Part shown: positions 7,533 through 16,969 of the stretch, piece by piece
How the letters are laid out: every line of letters starts with the position of its first letter
How positions within the stretch are numbered: position 1 is the first letter of the stretch
Source of the DNA: UBA1081 sp964613045
Lineage (GTDB): Bacteria > Bacillota > Clostridia > Oscillospirales > Acutalibacteraceae
Length of the DNA: 64,000 nucleotides
Assembly: GCA_964613045.1 (NCBI GenBank)
Contig: CAZTFS010000001.1
Location: 1 to 64,000 of the forward strand
Direction of reading: 5' to 3'
The notes under the pieces: model-generated
Told to the model about the DNA's origin: nothing
Database searches by the model: none
Seen by the model: only the letters and a program-made list of their open reading frames with translations
Translations under genes and position numbers: made by a program

Positions 7533-9662
7533 TTATTCCGATTCAAACAGCATAAGCTCAGATGAGAGTGATGACGGAATTGCAATATTTATACCGTTCT
7601 GTCTGAGTTCTCGCCCCGATAGGGTGAACGAGCATCTGTCATTGTCAAGAGTGACTTTATACTGTTTTGAAACATCAATTCCTTTGGGCTTTACATTAAT
7701 CTCAGTCTGCCCCGCAAAAGTAAGAGCAAATATACCCACTGCTCCTCTGTCTTTTTCGGGTGAAGCGATCTCAAGCACGCACTGCCCCTTTTCACATTCG
7801 GGTGTATGATGATAAACGACAGACTTATTTATAAACGGCCTTATGAAATCTTTATAAAGCTTTACGCTGTGACGAACAAATTCAAGCTGAACGCCGTTTA
7901 CCTCTGCCGCAGCAGGAGCGATAACATTAAGTGACATGTGCGTAAGCATAGTATTACGCATCTGCAGATCAAGAGTTCCGTATTCGTGACAGCTCATGCC
8001 TGCAAACAGTCTGTCAACTCGTTCGGGAGGAAGAGCCATGGTCATACCGTTAGTAATTATTACGGAACGTGGTGCACACTGATTATCTGACACCCATGTA
8101 TGATGAAATGCTTTCATAAAGCCAAGATCCGTTCTGCCTCCGCCGCCTGCACAGTTTTCAAAAAGAATATCGGGGAATCTTCTTTTCAGATTCATGTACA
8201 TTTTTCCGACTGCATTAAAATGAGCAACGGACAAGCACTCAGAATGTCCCTCAAAACGCTCTCTGATACCGAAATAATCACGGTAAGAGGTATTGTAATC
8301 CACACGGAGAAGATCCGTTTTGCAATCCTCAATAAGTCTTGCGAGCTCATTTTCAGCCCACTGAGCAGCCTCGGGAACGGTAAGATCAAGAAAACGCTCA
8401 CTGCGGTTGCCGAAAACATCGCATGCTCGCCATTCGGGTTTATCTTTATATGCATCGCAGAGCTTGCCGAGACTTTCAATATCCACCCAGAGACCGAATT
8501 TCATACCTTTTTCGTGACAGTAATCGGCTATTTCCGTTATCCCCTTGGGGTAGCGTTGCTTATCGGGAATATTCACGCCGTTAAAATCGCCCCACTCCGT
8601 TTCTCTGTCCGGAGGACATTCCCAGCCCGCATCAATGATAAACAGCTCGCCGCCCATAGCCTTGAATCGGTCGATAAAATTCTTGCTTGTTTCAACGCTC
8701 ATGTCATGCTCTGCACCCATACCGCAACCGACAAGGTCATTTTCCGCAGAAATAACAGGCTCATTAAGAACCGATCTTCTTATATGCTGATGCATTTCGT
8801 TAACAGCAGCATCAAAGTCGCCGTAAACAAGCCCCATGTGCACCTCAGGGGTGACAAAGCTCTCCCGTGGAGAAATAACATACATCGGATTATGTGCTGT
8901 TATTTCGGCTTTAAAGCTCAGATGCGTGTCATTCTTTGTCGGGTGGGCATTGTAATCAACAGTAAAACGACAGCCGCCGCTCCAGCCTATCTGCACTGTC
9001 CATATCTTACCCGTTACATTGTTTCGGATAAAGTACAGAGGATGTCTGAAACGGTCACGGTTGAATCGGGTGTCTACAGATGTGGTTTCAAAGCCAAGGG
9101 GATGCCATTTAAATTCGCCTTCCCTCGCCCATCGGTCATCTTCAAAATATCCGATCGAATAGAAATCTGAGGGATCATCCGTAGCCAGCATTTTGTCCCG
9201 TTCGATATTTTCCATTCCTCCGCTGAGAACACTCAGACGGCTTAAATTCATGTAATTTTCAGACATATTTTCGATTTCAATATATCGGGTAAACATCTGA
9301 GTACCGTCAAGTATCGTATGTATTTTAAGACGGACAGGCTGTATTCTGCTGTTGAGAATCAGCATTGCTCTTGCATTATTCTCATTCTTTTCAACTACGA
9401 AATCAACAAACTCAAGCCCGAAATCAATGCTTTGACCGTTCAATTCAATATTGAATGCAAACGGCTCTGTAAAATCGTTCCTGTTAAGACGTGAGGGGCA
9501 ATTTGTAAGAACATTCAGAGGATATCCTGCACCGTTCCAGCCGGCAGAAAGCAACGTGCCGTTGTACAAAACCTCTTCATATACCATATTTCCGCTTCTG
9601 TAGCAGAATACGGGATTATCACCGGACTGATAAAAAACATCAAAAAATGTCTTGTTGTTCAT
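7533..9662 (-). CDS. GH36 family alpha-galactosidase-like glycosidase
   Basis: 709 residues with no signal peptide, so cytosolic. It has the N-terminal beta-supersandwich and a central TIM barrel. The GH36 nucleophile motif is 'LLRVDYN' (Asp about 453), 'CAGGGGRTD' matches the conserved CSGGGGRxD, and the acid/base Asp is in 'WVSDNQ' (about 525). These fit retaining alpha-galactosidase or alpha-N-acetylgalactosaminidase activity; the substrate is not settled. ATG 9662 lies one base after the GH2 stop codon, so translation is probably coupled. Longer starts would run into the GH2 coding region. Confidence 0.9.
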   Translation of the reverse strand: MNNKTFFDVFYQSGDNPVFCYRSGNMVYEEVLYNGTLLSAGWNGAGYPLNVLTNCPSRLNRNDFTEPFAFNIELNGQSIDFGLEFVDFVVEKNENNARAMLILNSRIQPVRLKIHTILDGTQMFTRYIEIENMSENYMNLSRLSVLSGGMENIERDKMLATDDPSDFYSIGYFEDDRWAREGEFKWHPLGFETTSVDTRFNRDRFRHPLYFIRNNVTGKIWTVQIGWSGGCRFTVDYNAHPTKNDTHLSFKAEITAHNPMYVISPRESFVTPEVHMGLVYGDFDAAVNEMHQHIRRSVLNEPVISAENDLVGCGMGAEHDMSVETSKNFIDRFKAMGGELFIIDAGWECPPDRETEWGDFNGVNIPDKQRYPKGITEIADYCHEKGMKFGLWVDIESLGKLCDAYKDKPEWRACDVFGNRSERFLDLTVPEAAQWAENELARLIEDCKTDLLRVDYNTSYRDYFGIRERFEGHSECLSVAHFNAVGKMYMNLKRRFPDILFENCAGGGGRTDLGFMKAFHHTWVSDNQCAPRSVIITNGMTMALPPERVDRLFAGMSCHEYGTLDLQMRNTMLTHMSLNVIAPAAAEVNGVQLEFVRHSVKLYKDFIRPFINKSVVYHHTPECEKGQCVLEIASPEKDRGAVGIFALTFAGQTEINVKPKGIDVSKQYKVTLDNDRCSFTLSGRELRQNGINIAIPSSLSSELMLFESE

Positions 9663-9663
9663 A

Positions 9664-11397
9664 TTATAATTCAACCTTTGCTTTCTGCATGTTACATTCA
9701 CGGATTTTCCTGCGTGCTTCTTCACTGAATTTGTGCTTTCTTTCATACGTCACAAGTCCGTTCTGTTCCTGCTCAACATCCGTCAGCTGTGTATAACACA
9801 TACCCATACAGTCACTCTGCATTAATGCATTGGTATCGGAAATATAATGAGCAACAAAATCATCCTCATTTTCTTCTTTAACATAACCCCAGCTTGAGGA
9901 GTCATCATTATTAAAGGATATTCCGCCGTATTCGGAACAGAATATTGGAAGTCCTTTCAGCTCTTTCTGAGTAAGAATGCCTGCTTTTTTCGTTTTGTTT
10001 AGTACTGCTATCTGCTTTTCGTCTTTCGTGCCGTTTTTATGGTTGTGAACATGTGCTGCAAGCTCTTCTGCAGTGTGGGAATAGTCATGGTAATCATCTA
10101 TATCGGTGACATAATGGAAACCGCCGCTTGCTCCGATGACAGGACGGGTCTTATCATATTCCTTTGCAGCAGAATAAATGGCTTTCTCTGCTTTTGCATC
10201 ACAGAAAACAAATCCGTGCCATGTTTCATTAAGGGGACACCAACCGATTATTGCCGGGTGATTATAATCCCTTGCAAGCTCTTCTTCCCACTCGGGCAAA
10301 AAGTTTTTCAGTGCCTGAGGATTATTCTTCGTGTCAAGACAGCAGCCCCAGTTAGGAAATTCACCCCAGACAAGATAGCCTTTCATATCTGCAAGATATA
10401 AATATTGCTCTTCAAAAATCTTTTCATGAGGTCTTGCACCGTTAAATCCAAAATCGATAGCAATATCAATATCCTTTTCGATCTCTCCGACAGTGGGGAA
10501 TGTATAAATTCCGTCGGGATGGAAGCCTTGATCGAGAATCTGACGAAGAAATACGGATCTGCCGTTAAGCAGGAATTTTCCGTCCTTGAGTTCAACTGTT
10601 CTGAATCCTGCATACGTTTTTACTTTATCGGTCACTTCCCCGTTCTTTTTTACTGTGAGAACGATATCATAAATTTCGGGCTTAAGCACATCCCAAAGAT
10701 GAAGCTCATCATCTGTTTTTGCAAGCATTCTGAATTTACCGCCTTTTGCTGCCGTTTCACAGGCGAATACACTTTGACCCTTATAGGAAACATCTGCACA
10801 TACTGTTATACCGTCGGATCTGTCATTGAGAGTTCCCTCGAAAAGAATGCTTTTGCTGTTAGCATCGGGAGTGATCTTTCTTGAAGTTATATATGTATTG
10901 CTGACAAATTCAAGCCACACAGTCTGCCATATACCTGTAGTCCTTGTATAGTGACAACCATAACTCTCGGGCTTGTTTGACTGTTTTCCGGCAGGAATTG
11001 TAATATCCTTCGCATCGTCTTTAACACTTAAAAGCAGTTCGTTTTCACCTTCAACAAGTAAATCGGTTATATCAAAAGAAAAGGATATAAAACCGCCTTT
11101 ATGATAACCTGCATGGTTACCGTTTACAAAAAGTTCTGCTTCATAATCAACTGCACCGAAATTAATAATAACTCTGCCACACAGCTGTTCCGCGGTAATT
11201 CCGACCTTTCGGCGATACTGAACATTATAAAGAAAATCCTTGTGTTCAATTCCCGACAGCTTACTTTCGGGGCAGAACGGAACTTCGATCTGCATATCAA
11301 AAATATTGTTATTACCTATTTCAAAATCCCATTTACCGTTGAGATTGAGCCAATTTTCACGGACAAAAGACGGTCTGGGATATTCACTTCTGTACAT
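9664..11397 (-). CDS. GH2 family beta-glycosidase
   Basis: 577 residues with no signal peptide. An N-terminal sugar-binding jelly roll ('NLNGKWDFEIG', 'VDYEAELFVNG') and an immunoglobulin-like domain precede a TIM barrel. The acid/base Glu is in 'PLNETWHG' (about 391) and the nucleophile Glu in 'CSEYGG' (about 487). The length is close to compact beta-glucuronidases and beta-galactosidases rather than LacZ. Together with the coupled GH36 gene it suggests stepwise cytosolic removal of beta- and alpha-linked terminal sugars from an imported oligosaccharide. Precise specificity is unknown. GGAAGTGAT precedes ATG 11397. Confidence 0.9.
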   Translation of the reverse strand: MYRSEYPRPSFVRENWLNLNGKWDFEIGNNNIFDMQIEVPFCPESKLSGIEHKDFLYNVQYRRKVGITAEQLCGRVIINFGAVDYEAELFVNGNHAGYHKGGFISFSFDITDLLVEGENELLLSVKDDAKDITIPAGKQSNKPESYGCHYTRTTGIWQTVWLEFVSNTYITSRKITPDANSKSILFEGTLNDRSDGITVCADVSYKGQSVFACETAAKGGKFRMLAKTDDELHLWDVLKPEIYDIVLTVKKNGEVTDKVKTYAGFRTVELKDGKFLLNGRSVFLRQILDQGFHPDGIYTFPTVGEIEKDIDIAIDFGFNGARPHEKIFEEQYLYLADMKGYLVWGEFPNWGCCLDTKNNPQALKNFLPEWEEELARDYNHPAIIGWCPLNETWHGFVFCDAKAEKAIYSAAKEYDKTRPVIGASGGFHYVTDIDDYHDYSHTAEELAAHVHNHKNGTKDEKQIAVLNKTKKAGILTQKELKGLPIFCSEYGGISFNNDDSSSWGYVKEENEDDFVAHYISDTNALMQSDCMGMCYTQLTDVEQEQNGLVTYERKHKFSEEARRKIRECNMQKAKVEL

Positions 11398-11426
11398 AAC
11401 ATCACTTCCGAAATTTTATTGATTCG

Positions 11427-11455
11427 ATTTTATCATAAATTATAATTATATGCAA
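11427..11455 (-). promoter_or_regulatory. Promoter of the GH2-GH36 operon
   Basis: Minus-strand -35 TTGCAT (11450-11455), 17-base spacer, -10 TAAAAT (11427-11432), about 30 bases upstream of ATG 11397. Confidence 0.65.
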
Positions 11456-11560
11456 TAATAAAAACATTTTATGTTATCAACCCCTTACCCCCAATCTTAG
11501 GGATTAAGGTGTTTCTTGATATAAGCAAATTACCCACTTTGCAAGTAATTGCCTATATAT

Positions 11561-11591
11561 AAAAAAACACCGTACAAAAATATGTACGGTG
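11561..11591 (-). terminator. Terminator of the alcohol dehydrogenase gene
   Basis: Stem CACCGTAC / GTACGGTG (11568-11575 with 11584-11591) followed on the minus strand by a run of seven T. It separates the dehydrogenase from the GH2-GH36 operon. Confidence 0.85.
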
Positions 11592-11609
11592 AAAAATATA
11601 TTTTTATTA

Positions 11610-12827
11610 TCAGAAATCAACTTCTGTATCGTAGTAACAGCACTTAAAGAGCTTTTCCATCTCTTCCTGTGTAGGAATTCTGGGGTTGGAACCTGTACAA
11701 GCATCAAGGATAGCATTAGCTGCGATATCCGGAAGTCTCTTAAGGAATACTTCCTCGGGGATAAAGCCGTTCTCTGTGGGATAGCTGTCTGCACCGTAGT
11801 TCTTGATGCACTGAGGAATGTTAAGCTCATCATTCATCTTGCGAAGTTCAGCAATAAGAAGAGCAACTTTTTCCTCAACACTGTTACCGCCGAGATTCAT
11901 ATAATCAGCGATTTCAGCATAACGCTTTGCTGCTGTTTCATTCTTTGCATTAAAAGCAATTACCTTAGGAAGATACATTGCGTTTGCTGCACCGTGGATA
12001 ATGTGTGCACCGTAATCGTCAAATGCAGCACCGGTCTTATGAGCCATTGAGTGAACGATGCCGAGAAGAGCATTTGAGAAAGCCATGCCTGCAAGACACT
12101 GTGCATTGTGCATGGAATCTCTCTTTTCCATATCGCCGTTGTATGAGCCGATAAGATCTCTCTGAATCATCTTGATTGCAAAGATTGCAAGAGGATCTGT
12201 GTAGTCGCAATTACATGTTGAAACATAAGCCTCAATTGCATGTGTCATTGCATCCATACCTGTGTGAGCAACAAGCTTCTTGGGCATTGTTTCTGCAAGA
12301 TCGGGATCAACGATAGCAACATCGGGAGTAATCTCAAAGTCTGCGAGAGGATACTTGATACCCTTTTCGTAGTCAGTTATAACAGAGAAAGCCGTAACCT
12401 CTGTTGCAGTACCTGATGTTGATGGAATTGCACAGAAATGAGCTTTTGTACGAAGCTTGGGAAGACCGAACACCTTACACATATCCTCAAATGTTGTTTC
12501 GGGATACTCGTACTTTATCCACATGGCCTTAGCTGCATCAATGGGTGAACCGCCACCTATTGCAATGATCCAGTCGGGCTGGAATTTGCTCATAGCCTCT
12601 GCACCACGCATAACTGTCTCAACTGAGGGGTCGGGCTCGATACCTTCAAATATCTCAACTTCCATACCTGCTTCTTTAAGATATGAAACGACCTTGTCAA
12701 GAAAACCGAACTTCTTCATTGAACCGCCGCCGACACAAACCATTGCCTTCTTACCGATAAGTGTTTTAAGTGCTTCAAGTGAACCTTTTCCGTGATAAAG
12801 GTCACGGGGTAATGTAAATCTTGCCAT
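11610..12827 (-). CDS. Iron-containing (group III) alcohol dehydrogenase
   Basis: 405 residues. The NAD(P)-binding region carries 'VGGGS' and 'AIGGGSPIDAAKAM', and the metal-binding region 'GMDAMTHAIEAYVS' and 'HSMAHKTGA...HGAANA' supplies the Asp/His ligands of the Fe-ADH family. It reduces an aldehyde (or oxidises an alcohol) with NAD(P)H. Candidates are acetaldehyde/butyraldehyde reduction or lactaldehyde to 1,2-propanediol, the latter suggested only by fucose genes 13 kb away. ATG 12827 has GGAGG nine bases upstream. The gene is monocistronic, with its own promoter and terminator. Confidence 0.92.
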   Translation of the reverse strand: MARFTLPRDLYHGKGSLEALKTLIGKKAMVCVGGGSMKKFGFLDKVVSYLKEAGMEVEIFEGIEPDPSVETVMRGAEAMSKFQPDWIIAIGGGSPIDAAKAMWIKYEYPETTFEDMCKVFGLPKLRTKAHFCAIPSTSGTATEVTAFSVITDYEKGIKYPLADFEITPDVAIVDPDLAETMPKKLVAHTGMDAMTHAIEAYVSTCNCDYTDPLAIFAIKMIQRDLIGSYNGDMEKRDSMHNAQCLAGMAFSNALLGIVHSMAHKTGAAFDDYGAHIIHGAANAMYLPKVIAFNAKNETAAKRYAEIADYMNLGGNSVEEKVALLIAELRKMNDELNIPQCIKNYGADSYPTENGFIPEEVFLKRLPDIAANAILDACTGSNPRIPTQEEMEKLFKCCYYDTEVDF

Positions 12828-12873
12828 AAATATTTTCCTCCGAAATTTAATTGTTAATTTTTTAACACATTTA

Positions 12874-12901
12874 ATTATACACAGATATCGCAAAATGTCA
12901 A
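12874..12901 (-). promoter_or_regulatory. Promoter of the alcohol dehydrogenase gene
   Basis: Minus-strand -35 TTGACA (12896-12901), 16-base spacer, -10 TATAAT (12874-12879): both hexamers match consensus, suggesting strong expression. Confidence 0.85.
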
Positions 12902-12933
12902 GATTTTAACCACAATTTACAATGGAAAATATT

Positions 12934-12970
12934 AAAAAAAAGACCGGAGCGAATCCGGTCAATTTTTTTT
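12934..12970. terminator. Terminator after the 50-residue protein gene
   Basis: Stem GACCGGA / TCCGGTC with GCGAA loop, A-run on the left and T-run on the right, so it could work in both directions. It closes the minus-strand gene ending at 12980. Confidence 0.85.
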
Positions 12971-12979
12971 AAGGAAAGA

Positions 12980-13132
12980 TTAAAGAAGAGCTTCGATCTG
13001 AGCTGTGTAGTCAGAATACTCTTCGGGGATCATTCCTACGAGACCGCTGACAACTTCGTCAAGAAGGCCGAACTTGTTAAGAGCGATAACGAGTTTGATG
13101 ATCTTTACAAGAAGCTTAATAAGAAATACCAT
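12980..13132 (-). CDS. Small amphipathic/hydrophobic protein, 50 residues
   Basis: A stand-alone short gene with complete signals: promoter at 13169-13197, AGGAGG about 6 bases before ATG 13132, and a terminator just downstream. The product begins MVFLIKLLVKIIKLVIALNK, a Leu/Ile/Val stretch with regularly spaced lysines that would form an amphipathic or membrane-associated helix. The rest (FGLLDEVVSG ... EEYSDYTAQIEALL) is acidic. No signal peptidase site or known domain is seen. A toxin, membrane-associated small protein or secreted peptide are possible; none is supported beyond composition. Third-position codon choice resembles the neighbouring real genes. Confidence 0.72.
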   Translation of the reverse strand: MVFLIKLLVKIIKLVIALNKFGLLDEVVSGLVGMIPEEYSDYTAQIEALL

Positions 13133-13168
13133 TACATTTTCCTCCTAAACTTTTATATTTGTAACATT

Positions 13169-13197
13169 ATAATACAACATAAAATTCTTCCAGTCAA
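13169..13197 (-). promoter_or_regulatory. Promoter of the 50-residue protein gene
   Basis: Minus-strand -35 TTGACT (13192-13197), 17-base spacer, -10 TATTAT (13169-13174), about 36 bases before the start codon. Confidence 0.7.
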
Positions 13198-13260
13198 GAC
13201 AAAAAGAAAATGTTAACAATTAGTTTAATTTTATATCAAACTCATCACACATTTTTGTAT

Positions 13261-14160
13261 TCAGACAGCAGATATTGTGTTTGAATCAATAATTTTATAA
13301 CATATTTTGTTATCAATAAAATCCGAAGCTATAATTCCGTAATTCCTGCCCTGTGTAAAACTGAATTTTTTAAGACACCTGTTAATATATTTAACATTGA
13401 TTCCGGGCACAAAAATAAAGGTACAGCTTGTAAGACAGATATTGAAATCACATTTATCTTTACTGTCAAAAAAACGAACTACAGTCCCCCACTTTTTCTT
13501 TCCTTCGACCTTATAGGAGTCCTGAACGAGCATTTGAGCGTAAGCTTCAGAGTTGACGACCGAACAGATGTCCGACTTACGCCAATCATCAACATTTCTT
13601 GTTCCGACATAAGGATAACCGCTGAAATCTATCCCCGAATTATCGTCATTGAAGGCTTCTTTATCAATCCCCGTAACACGGAGAAGAACGATCTTTCCTC
13701 TTGCCTCCCCCAATGCGGGAATTCTGTTTTTTATATACCAGCGTTCGGAATCCTTTTCAATATATTTCTTATAAAACAAAGTGAAAAAATCGTTTCCTGT
13801 ATGGCTGACGGTTTCTTTAAGCTGAAAAAGTATTGTTTCACCCTGATTTCTTTTGAGAAAATCGGTACAATACGCCACAACGTCATCAGCAGTCATTTTC
13901 GGTGCAAACAGTCCTTTTTTTGTCTTACATTTTGCAATACTGTGAGATGCATAAAATTTATCATCTTTCAGATCAAAACGAAAATCAAAATATCTTACAC
14001 CTGCTTCAAGCTGTTCGGGAACGGATAATTTCTGCGTTCTGCTGATAAATGAAAACGCAACAAAGCATGCCGCACTGTCATGTGTTCCCGGCATGTTTAT
14101 CTTTGTTATCGGTGTTTCATCAGGCAGTAAAGCCATCCATGAAGAATTATTCATAATCAT
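13261..14160 (-). CDS. PI-PLC X-domain protein (phosphatidylinositol phosphodiesterase-like)
   Basis: 299 residues. It resembles bacterial phosphatidylinositol-specific phospholipase C, which cleaves the lipid head group by forming a cyclic inositol phosphate. The two catalytic histidines are visible: H27 in 'MPGTHDSA' and H73 in 'FYASHS', with the active-site Arg in 'YFDFRFD'. The length matches the family. Unlike the well-known secreted enzymes it has no signal peptide, so it probably acts in the cytosol on an imported substrate. ATG 14160 overlaps the stop of the phosphoesterase gene by ATGA, implying coupled translation. Confidence 0.85.
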   Translation of the reverse strand: MIMNNSSWMALLPDETPITKINMPGTHDSAACFVAFSFISRTQKLSVPEQLEAGVRYFDFRFDLKDDKFYASHSIAKCKTKKGLFAPKMTADDVVAYCTDFLKRNQGETILFQLKETVSHTGNDFFTLFYKKYIEKDSERWYIKNRIPALGEARGKIVLLRVTGIDKEAFNDDNSGIDFSGYPYVGTRNVDDWRKSDICSVVNSEAYAQMLVQDSYKVEGKKKWGTVVRFFDSKDKCDFNICLTSCTFIFVPGINVKYINRCLKKFSFTQGRNYGIIASDFIDNKICYKIIDSNTISAV

Positions 14161-15518
14161 TTTAGTTTCAGCACTGCGTTATTGTCAGAGATGCCGTAAT
14201 TACCCAACGTGTTTTTGAGTATATCATAAAAATCAAGAGATTCACCCTGTGCACCGTGCATTTTCCTGTTAAGAACCGACCATACAAGCTTCAGACGTCT
14301 GAAAACTCTCAGAACGGTATCACCCTCGGGAGTTCCCTCAACAAAAGGCTGATCGCCCTCAAACATGTATCTTACAATATCAACTGCAAGGTCAATAAAT
14401 TTCATATCCTTGATCTCTTTATCGCATTTCACACAGAGTATATGAGCAATTCTGCCTACTGTCCATGAGGAAAGTGCTCTGCCTGCCTTGCTTACGATGC
14501 CGTAAAGAGAAGTCTTATCCCCTGCACCGAACTTTCTGAGAATACGTCCCGGATCGTCCTTCATTCCGTTAATGATAGTTCTTATCATCCGTTCAAACTG
14601 CTCACGCATATAAACGGTGCAATCCTTACCCTTGGTATCCCATTCAAAATCGGGAACGGGAATACTTTCGATCTTTACGGTGCACTCATCTTCAATAGTG
14701 CAAAGTCTCATAAATGCGGGACAGCCTATGACTGAGCCTGTACATACATCATAGAACTTATTTCCGTTCTCTGTCTCAACGACATTTATACTCTGATTAT
14801 GCATGTGCCCCGTAAAAATAAGATGAACGCCGTTATCAGCAAGCAGTGTGTAAAGCTTTTTGCTCTCCTTCTGTCTTGCATCGGGGACAAGTGTAAGTAT
14901 CGGCTGACCGGGAATAACGGGATAATGCTCCATGGCAAACATCATCTGACCGTCTGCCTTTGCTTTATCCATCTGATCCTTTGCCCAAGCTAAAAGCTCG
15001 TCGGTGTATGCAATATTTTTCTTTTCTGCCGAGTCATTGCAAAGCACAAGAAGTCTGATACCGTCCGTAAGCTGAGCCACATAGGATAGGTTTTCTCTGT
15101 AAAAGGAAATTGCCTTATCATAGCCGAAATCGTGATAATAATCATAAAGGTCAAAGAATTTGATACCCTCTATATGATGTCTGCCCTCGTCAGTATATTC
15201 GAAAGGATTCGGCTCAATATCATGGCCTGCAGTTACGACATATATATCCTTACCTGCAGCTTTAAGCCTGTTCAGAACCGTTACAAACTCCTCATGGCTT
15301 GCCTTTTCTCCGTTGAAAGAAAGGTCGCCTGCGATAAGTACGGTGTCGGTTTCGGTCTGTTTCGCAAGATAATCAAATACAGCATCGTTTATATACGGAG
15401 TTTCAGCAAAGCATTTCTGCTCGAAATCCATAAAATCCTCATAATGCTTACCGCTTGCGGAAAGACTTTTTGCAAAATAATGAGTATCGGTTATTACAAA
15501 AAATTTAAAAGGAGTCAT
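14157..15518 (-). CDS. Calcineurin-like metallophosphoesterase
   Basis: 453 residues. Metal-binding motifs are D11/H13 in 'VITDTHY', 'LIAGDLSFNGE', 'AGHDIEP' and 'FTGHMHNQ'. The usual GNHD motif reads AGHD, so the Asn ligand is replaced by Gly. A C-terminal helical extension of about 170 residues follows the catalytic domain. It would hydrolyse a phosphomono- or diester, perhaps the product of the PI-PLC-like enzyme encoded next. It starts two bases after the transporter stop codon behind an AGAGGT site. No signal peptide is seen. Confidence 0.87.
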   Translation of the reverse strand: MTPFKFFVITDTHYFAKSLSASGKHYEDFMDFEQKCFAETPYINDAVFDYLAKQTETDTVLIAGDLSFNGEKASHEEFVTVLNRLKAAGKDIYVVTAGHDIEPNPFEYTDEGRHHIEGIKFFDLYDYYHDFGYDKAISFYRENLSYVAQLTDGIRLLVLCNDSAEKKNIAYTDELLAWAKDQMDKAKADGQMMFAMEHYPVIPGQPILTLVPDARQKESKKLYTLLADNGVHLIFTGHMHNQSINVVETENGNKFYDVCTGSVIGCPAFMRLCTIEDECTVKIESIPVPDFEWDTKGKDCTVYMREQFERMIRTIINGMKDDPGRILRKFGAGDKTSLYGIVSKAGRALSSWTVGRIAHILCVKCDKEIKDMKFIDLAVDIVRYMFEGDQPFVEGTPEGDTVLRVFRRLKLVWSVLNRKMHGAQGESLDFYDILKNTLGNYGISDNNAVLKLK

Positions 15519-15520
15519 GA

Positions 15521-16969
15521 TCAGACCTCTGCTTCTGCAACAGTTTCAGCTGTTTCGTTCTGAGCTCTTCTTTCAAGAACCTTCTGATGAACCTCTTCCT
15601 TTGCCTTACCTGTAAGCTTATAGAAGAAGAAAGGTACACCTGCAAGGAACATCATGATGCCGTGAACGATTGTGTAGAAGAAGAGAAGCAGAATCTTTGT
15701 ATCAAGAGTCTGTTCATAATACACACCGTCAACGGGAGGCACATAACGGATGATTGAATTGTCGCCGTAAAGGATTATGGGAGCGAGCGTGCTTGCGATC
15801 GTACCGCTGATAAGTGTGCCGATGGAAATAACAAAAGGCATTGATGCGTCAAGACGTTTGCCTGTTTTTGCTTCGATATCCTCAAGAACATCAGCCTGGA
15901 ACATTGAGGGAAGAAGATTTGATGCACCGAACTGAATACCTATAAGGAACAGGAAGACGACAAATGCGATCATAAGGAGTGTACTCGGATTTTTGAAATA
16001 GATATATCCTATCGTGAAAGCAAGAGTGTTTGCAATAATTGAATAGATACCGCTGGCAATATAAAGAACTCTTGCATTGAACTTTTTAAGCAGGAAATTG
16101 ATAACAAGCATACCTACCGCTGTTCCGATACCTACGGGAAGAACGAAAATGATCTTCTTTGATGCGTCACCGAGAATCGCAACAGCAATAAATGTTTCCA
16201 TATATGTAGCAAGTCCACGGAAACTTTTTAAGAACTCGGAAACAATGATCGTCCATGCGTATTTATTCCTAAGAATATCCTTGAAGCCCTCAAGAGGATT
16301 CTTTTTTTCGGCTGTGTAGGGTGTTCTTTCCCTTACAATACTCATACCCAGAAGAACGGTTATAATACCTACAACACCGCATACACCGGCACTTATCATG
16401 TACTGCAAGCCTTCATTGTTCTTCCAGATAAGACCGACAACAAGAAGTATTACAAGCGGAGCCGAATTGCCGACTGCAGAAGCAATACTTCTGAAAGAAA
16501 GAAGCTGATCACGCTCTTTCATATTTGGTGTCATAACATTTGCGATCATGTTAATGGAGTTTCCGAAGGTACACATTACACCCCAGAGAATTGCGATCGT
16601 TATAACATATATCATAAGAATCGTGCCCGAAAGCTGTTTCGGTGCCCAGAACGAAAGCATAAGCAGTATGACCATAGGCACGATAATAAGGGTAACTATG
16701 GGTCTGAACTTGCCCTTCTTACCCATTTTTCTGCCGTCAATATACATAACGATAAAGAAGTTAAGAATAAAGCCCGCAACACTTGTAACTGCATTGATAA
16801 GTGCAGTCTGACCTTCTTCCAGACCTAAAACATTGACAAAATAGGCGTTTCTGTTGCCGCCTACCATACCCGTCATGGTCGTATAAAAGAATACTCCCAT
16901 CAGATATACTACCCATTCTTTTGTTTTCAGGTGTTTTGTTTCAACCCCTGTTGAAAGCGTATTGCCCAT
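15521..16969 (-). CDS. GPH-type (glycoside-pentoside-hexuronide) MFS transporter
   Basis: 482 residues with about 12 membrane segments. The N-terminal 'YLMGVFFYTTMTGMVGGNRNAYF' region (positions about 22-44) and the 'DGRKMGKKGKFRP' loop are typical of GPH cation symporters that import sugars or glycosides. It heads a three-gene operon with the phosphoesterase and PI-PLC-like genes, so its cargo may be an inositol- or sugar-phosphate head group; this is inference from context. A G-rich site precedes ATG 16969. The operon is divergent from an AraC regulator 151 bases away. Confidence 0.88.
   Translation of the reverse strand: MGNTLSTGVETKHLKTKEWVVYLMGVFFYTTMTGMVGGNRNAYFVNVLGLEEGQTALINAVTSVAGFILNFFIVMYIDGRKMGKKGKFRPIVTLIIVPMVILLMLSFWAPKQLSGTILMIYVITIAILWGVMCTFGNSINMIANVMTPNMKERDQLLSFRSIASAVGNSAPLVILLVVGLIWKNNEGLQYMISAGVCGVVGIITVLLGMSIVRERTPYTAEKKNPLEGFKDILRNKYAWTIIVSEFLKSFRGLATYMETFIAVAILGDASKKIIFVLPVGIGTAVGMLVINFLLKKFNARVLYIASGIYSIIANTLAFTIGYIYFKNPSTLLMIAFVVFLFLIGIQFGASNLLPSMFQADVLEDIEAKTGKRLDASMPFVISIGTLISGTIASTLAPIILYGDNSIIRYVPPVDGVYYEQTLDTKILLLFFYTIVHGIMMFLAGVPFFFYKLTGKAKEEVHQKVLERRAQNETAETVAEAEV

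Noticed and set aside
8100..9170. 356-residue open frame on the plus strand inside the GH36 gene
   Set aside because: It is antisense to a gene with intact catalytic motifs, has no ribosome site, and its product resembles no protein.
11610..12827. Firm naming of the alcohol dehydrogenase as FucO (lactaldehyde reductase)
   Set aside because: It belongs to the broad Fe-ADH family, lies 13 kb from the fucose genes behind its own promoter and terminator, and could equally reduce acetaldehyde or butyraldehyde.
13261..14160. PI-PLC as a secreted virulence factor
   Set aside because: No signal peptide or lipobox is present, and it is translationally coupled to intracellular and transport genes.
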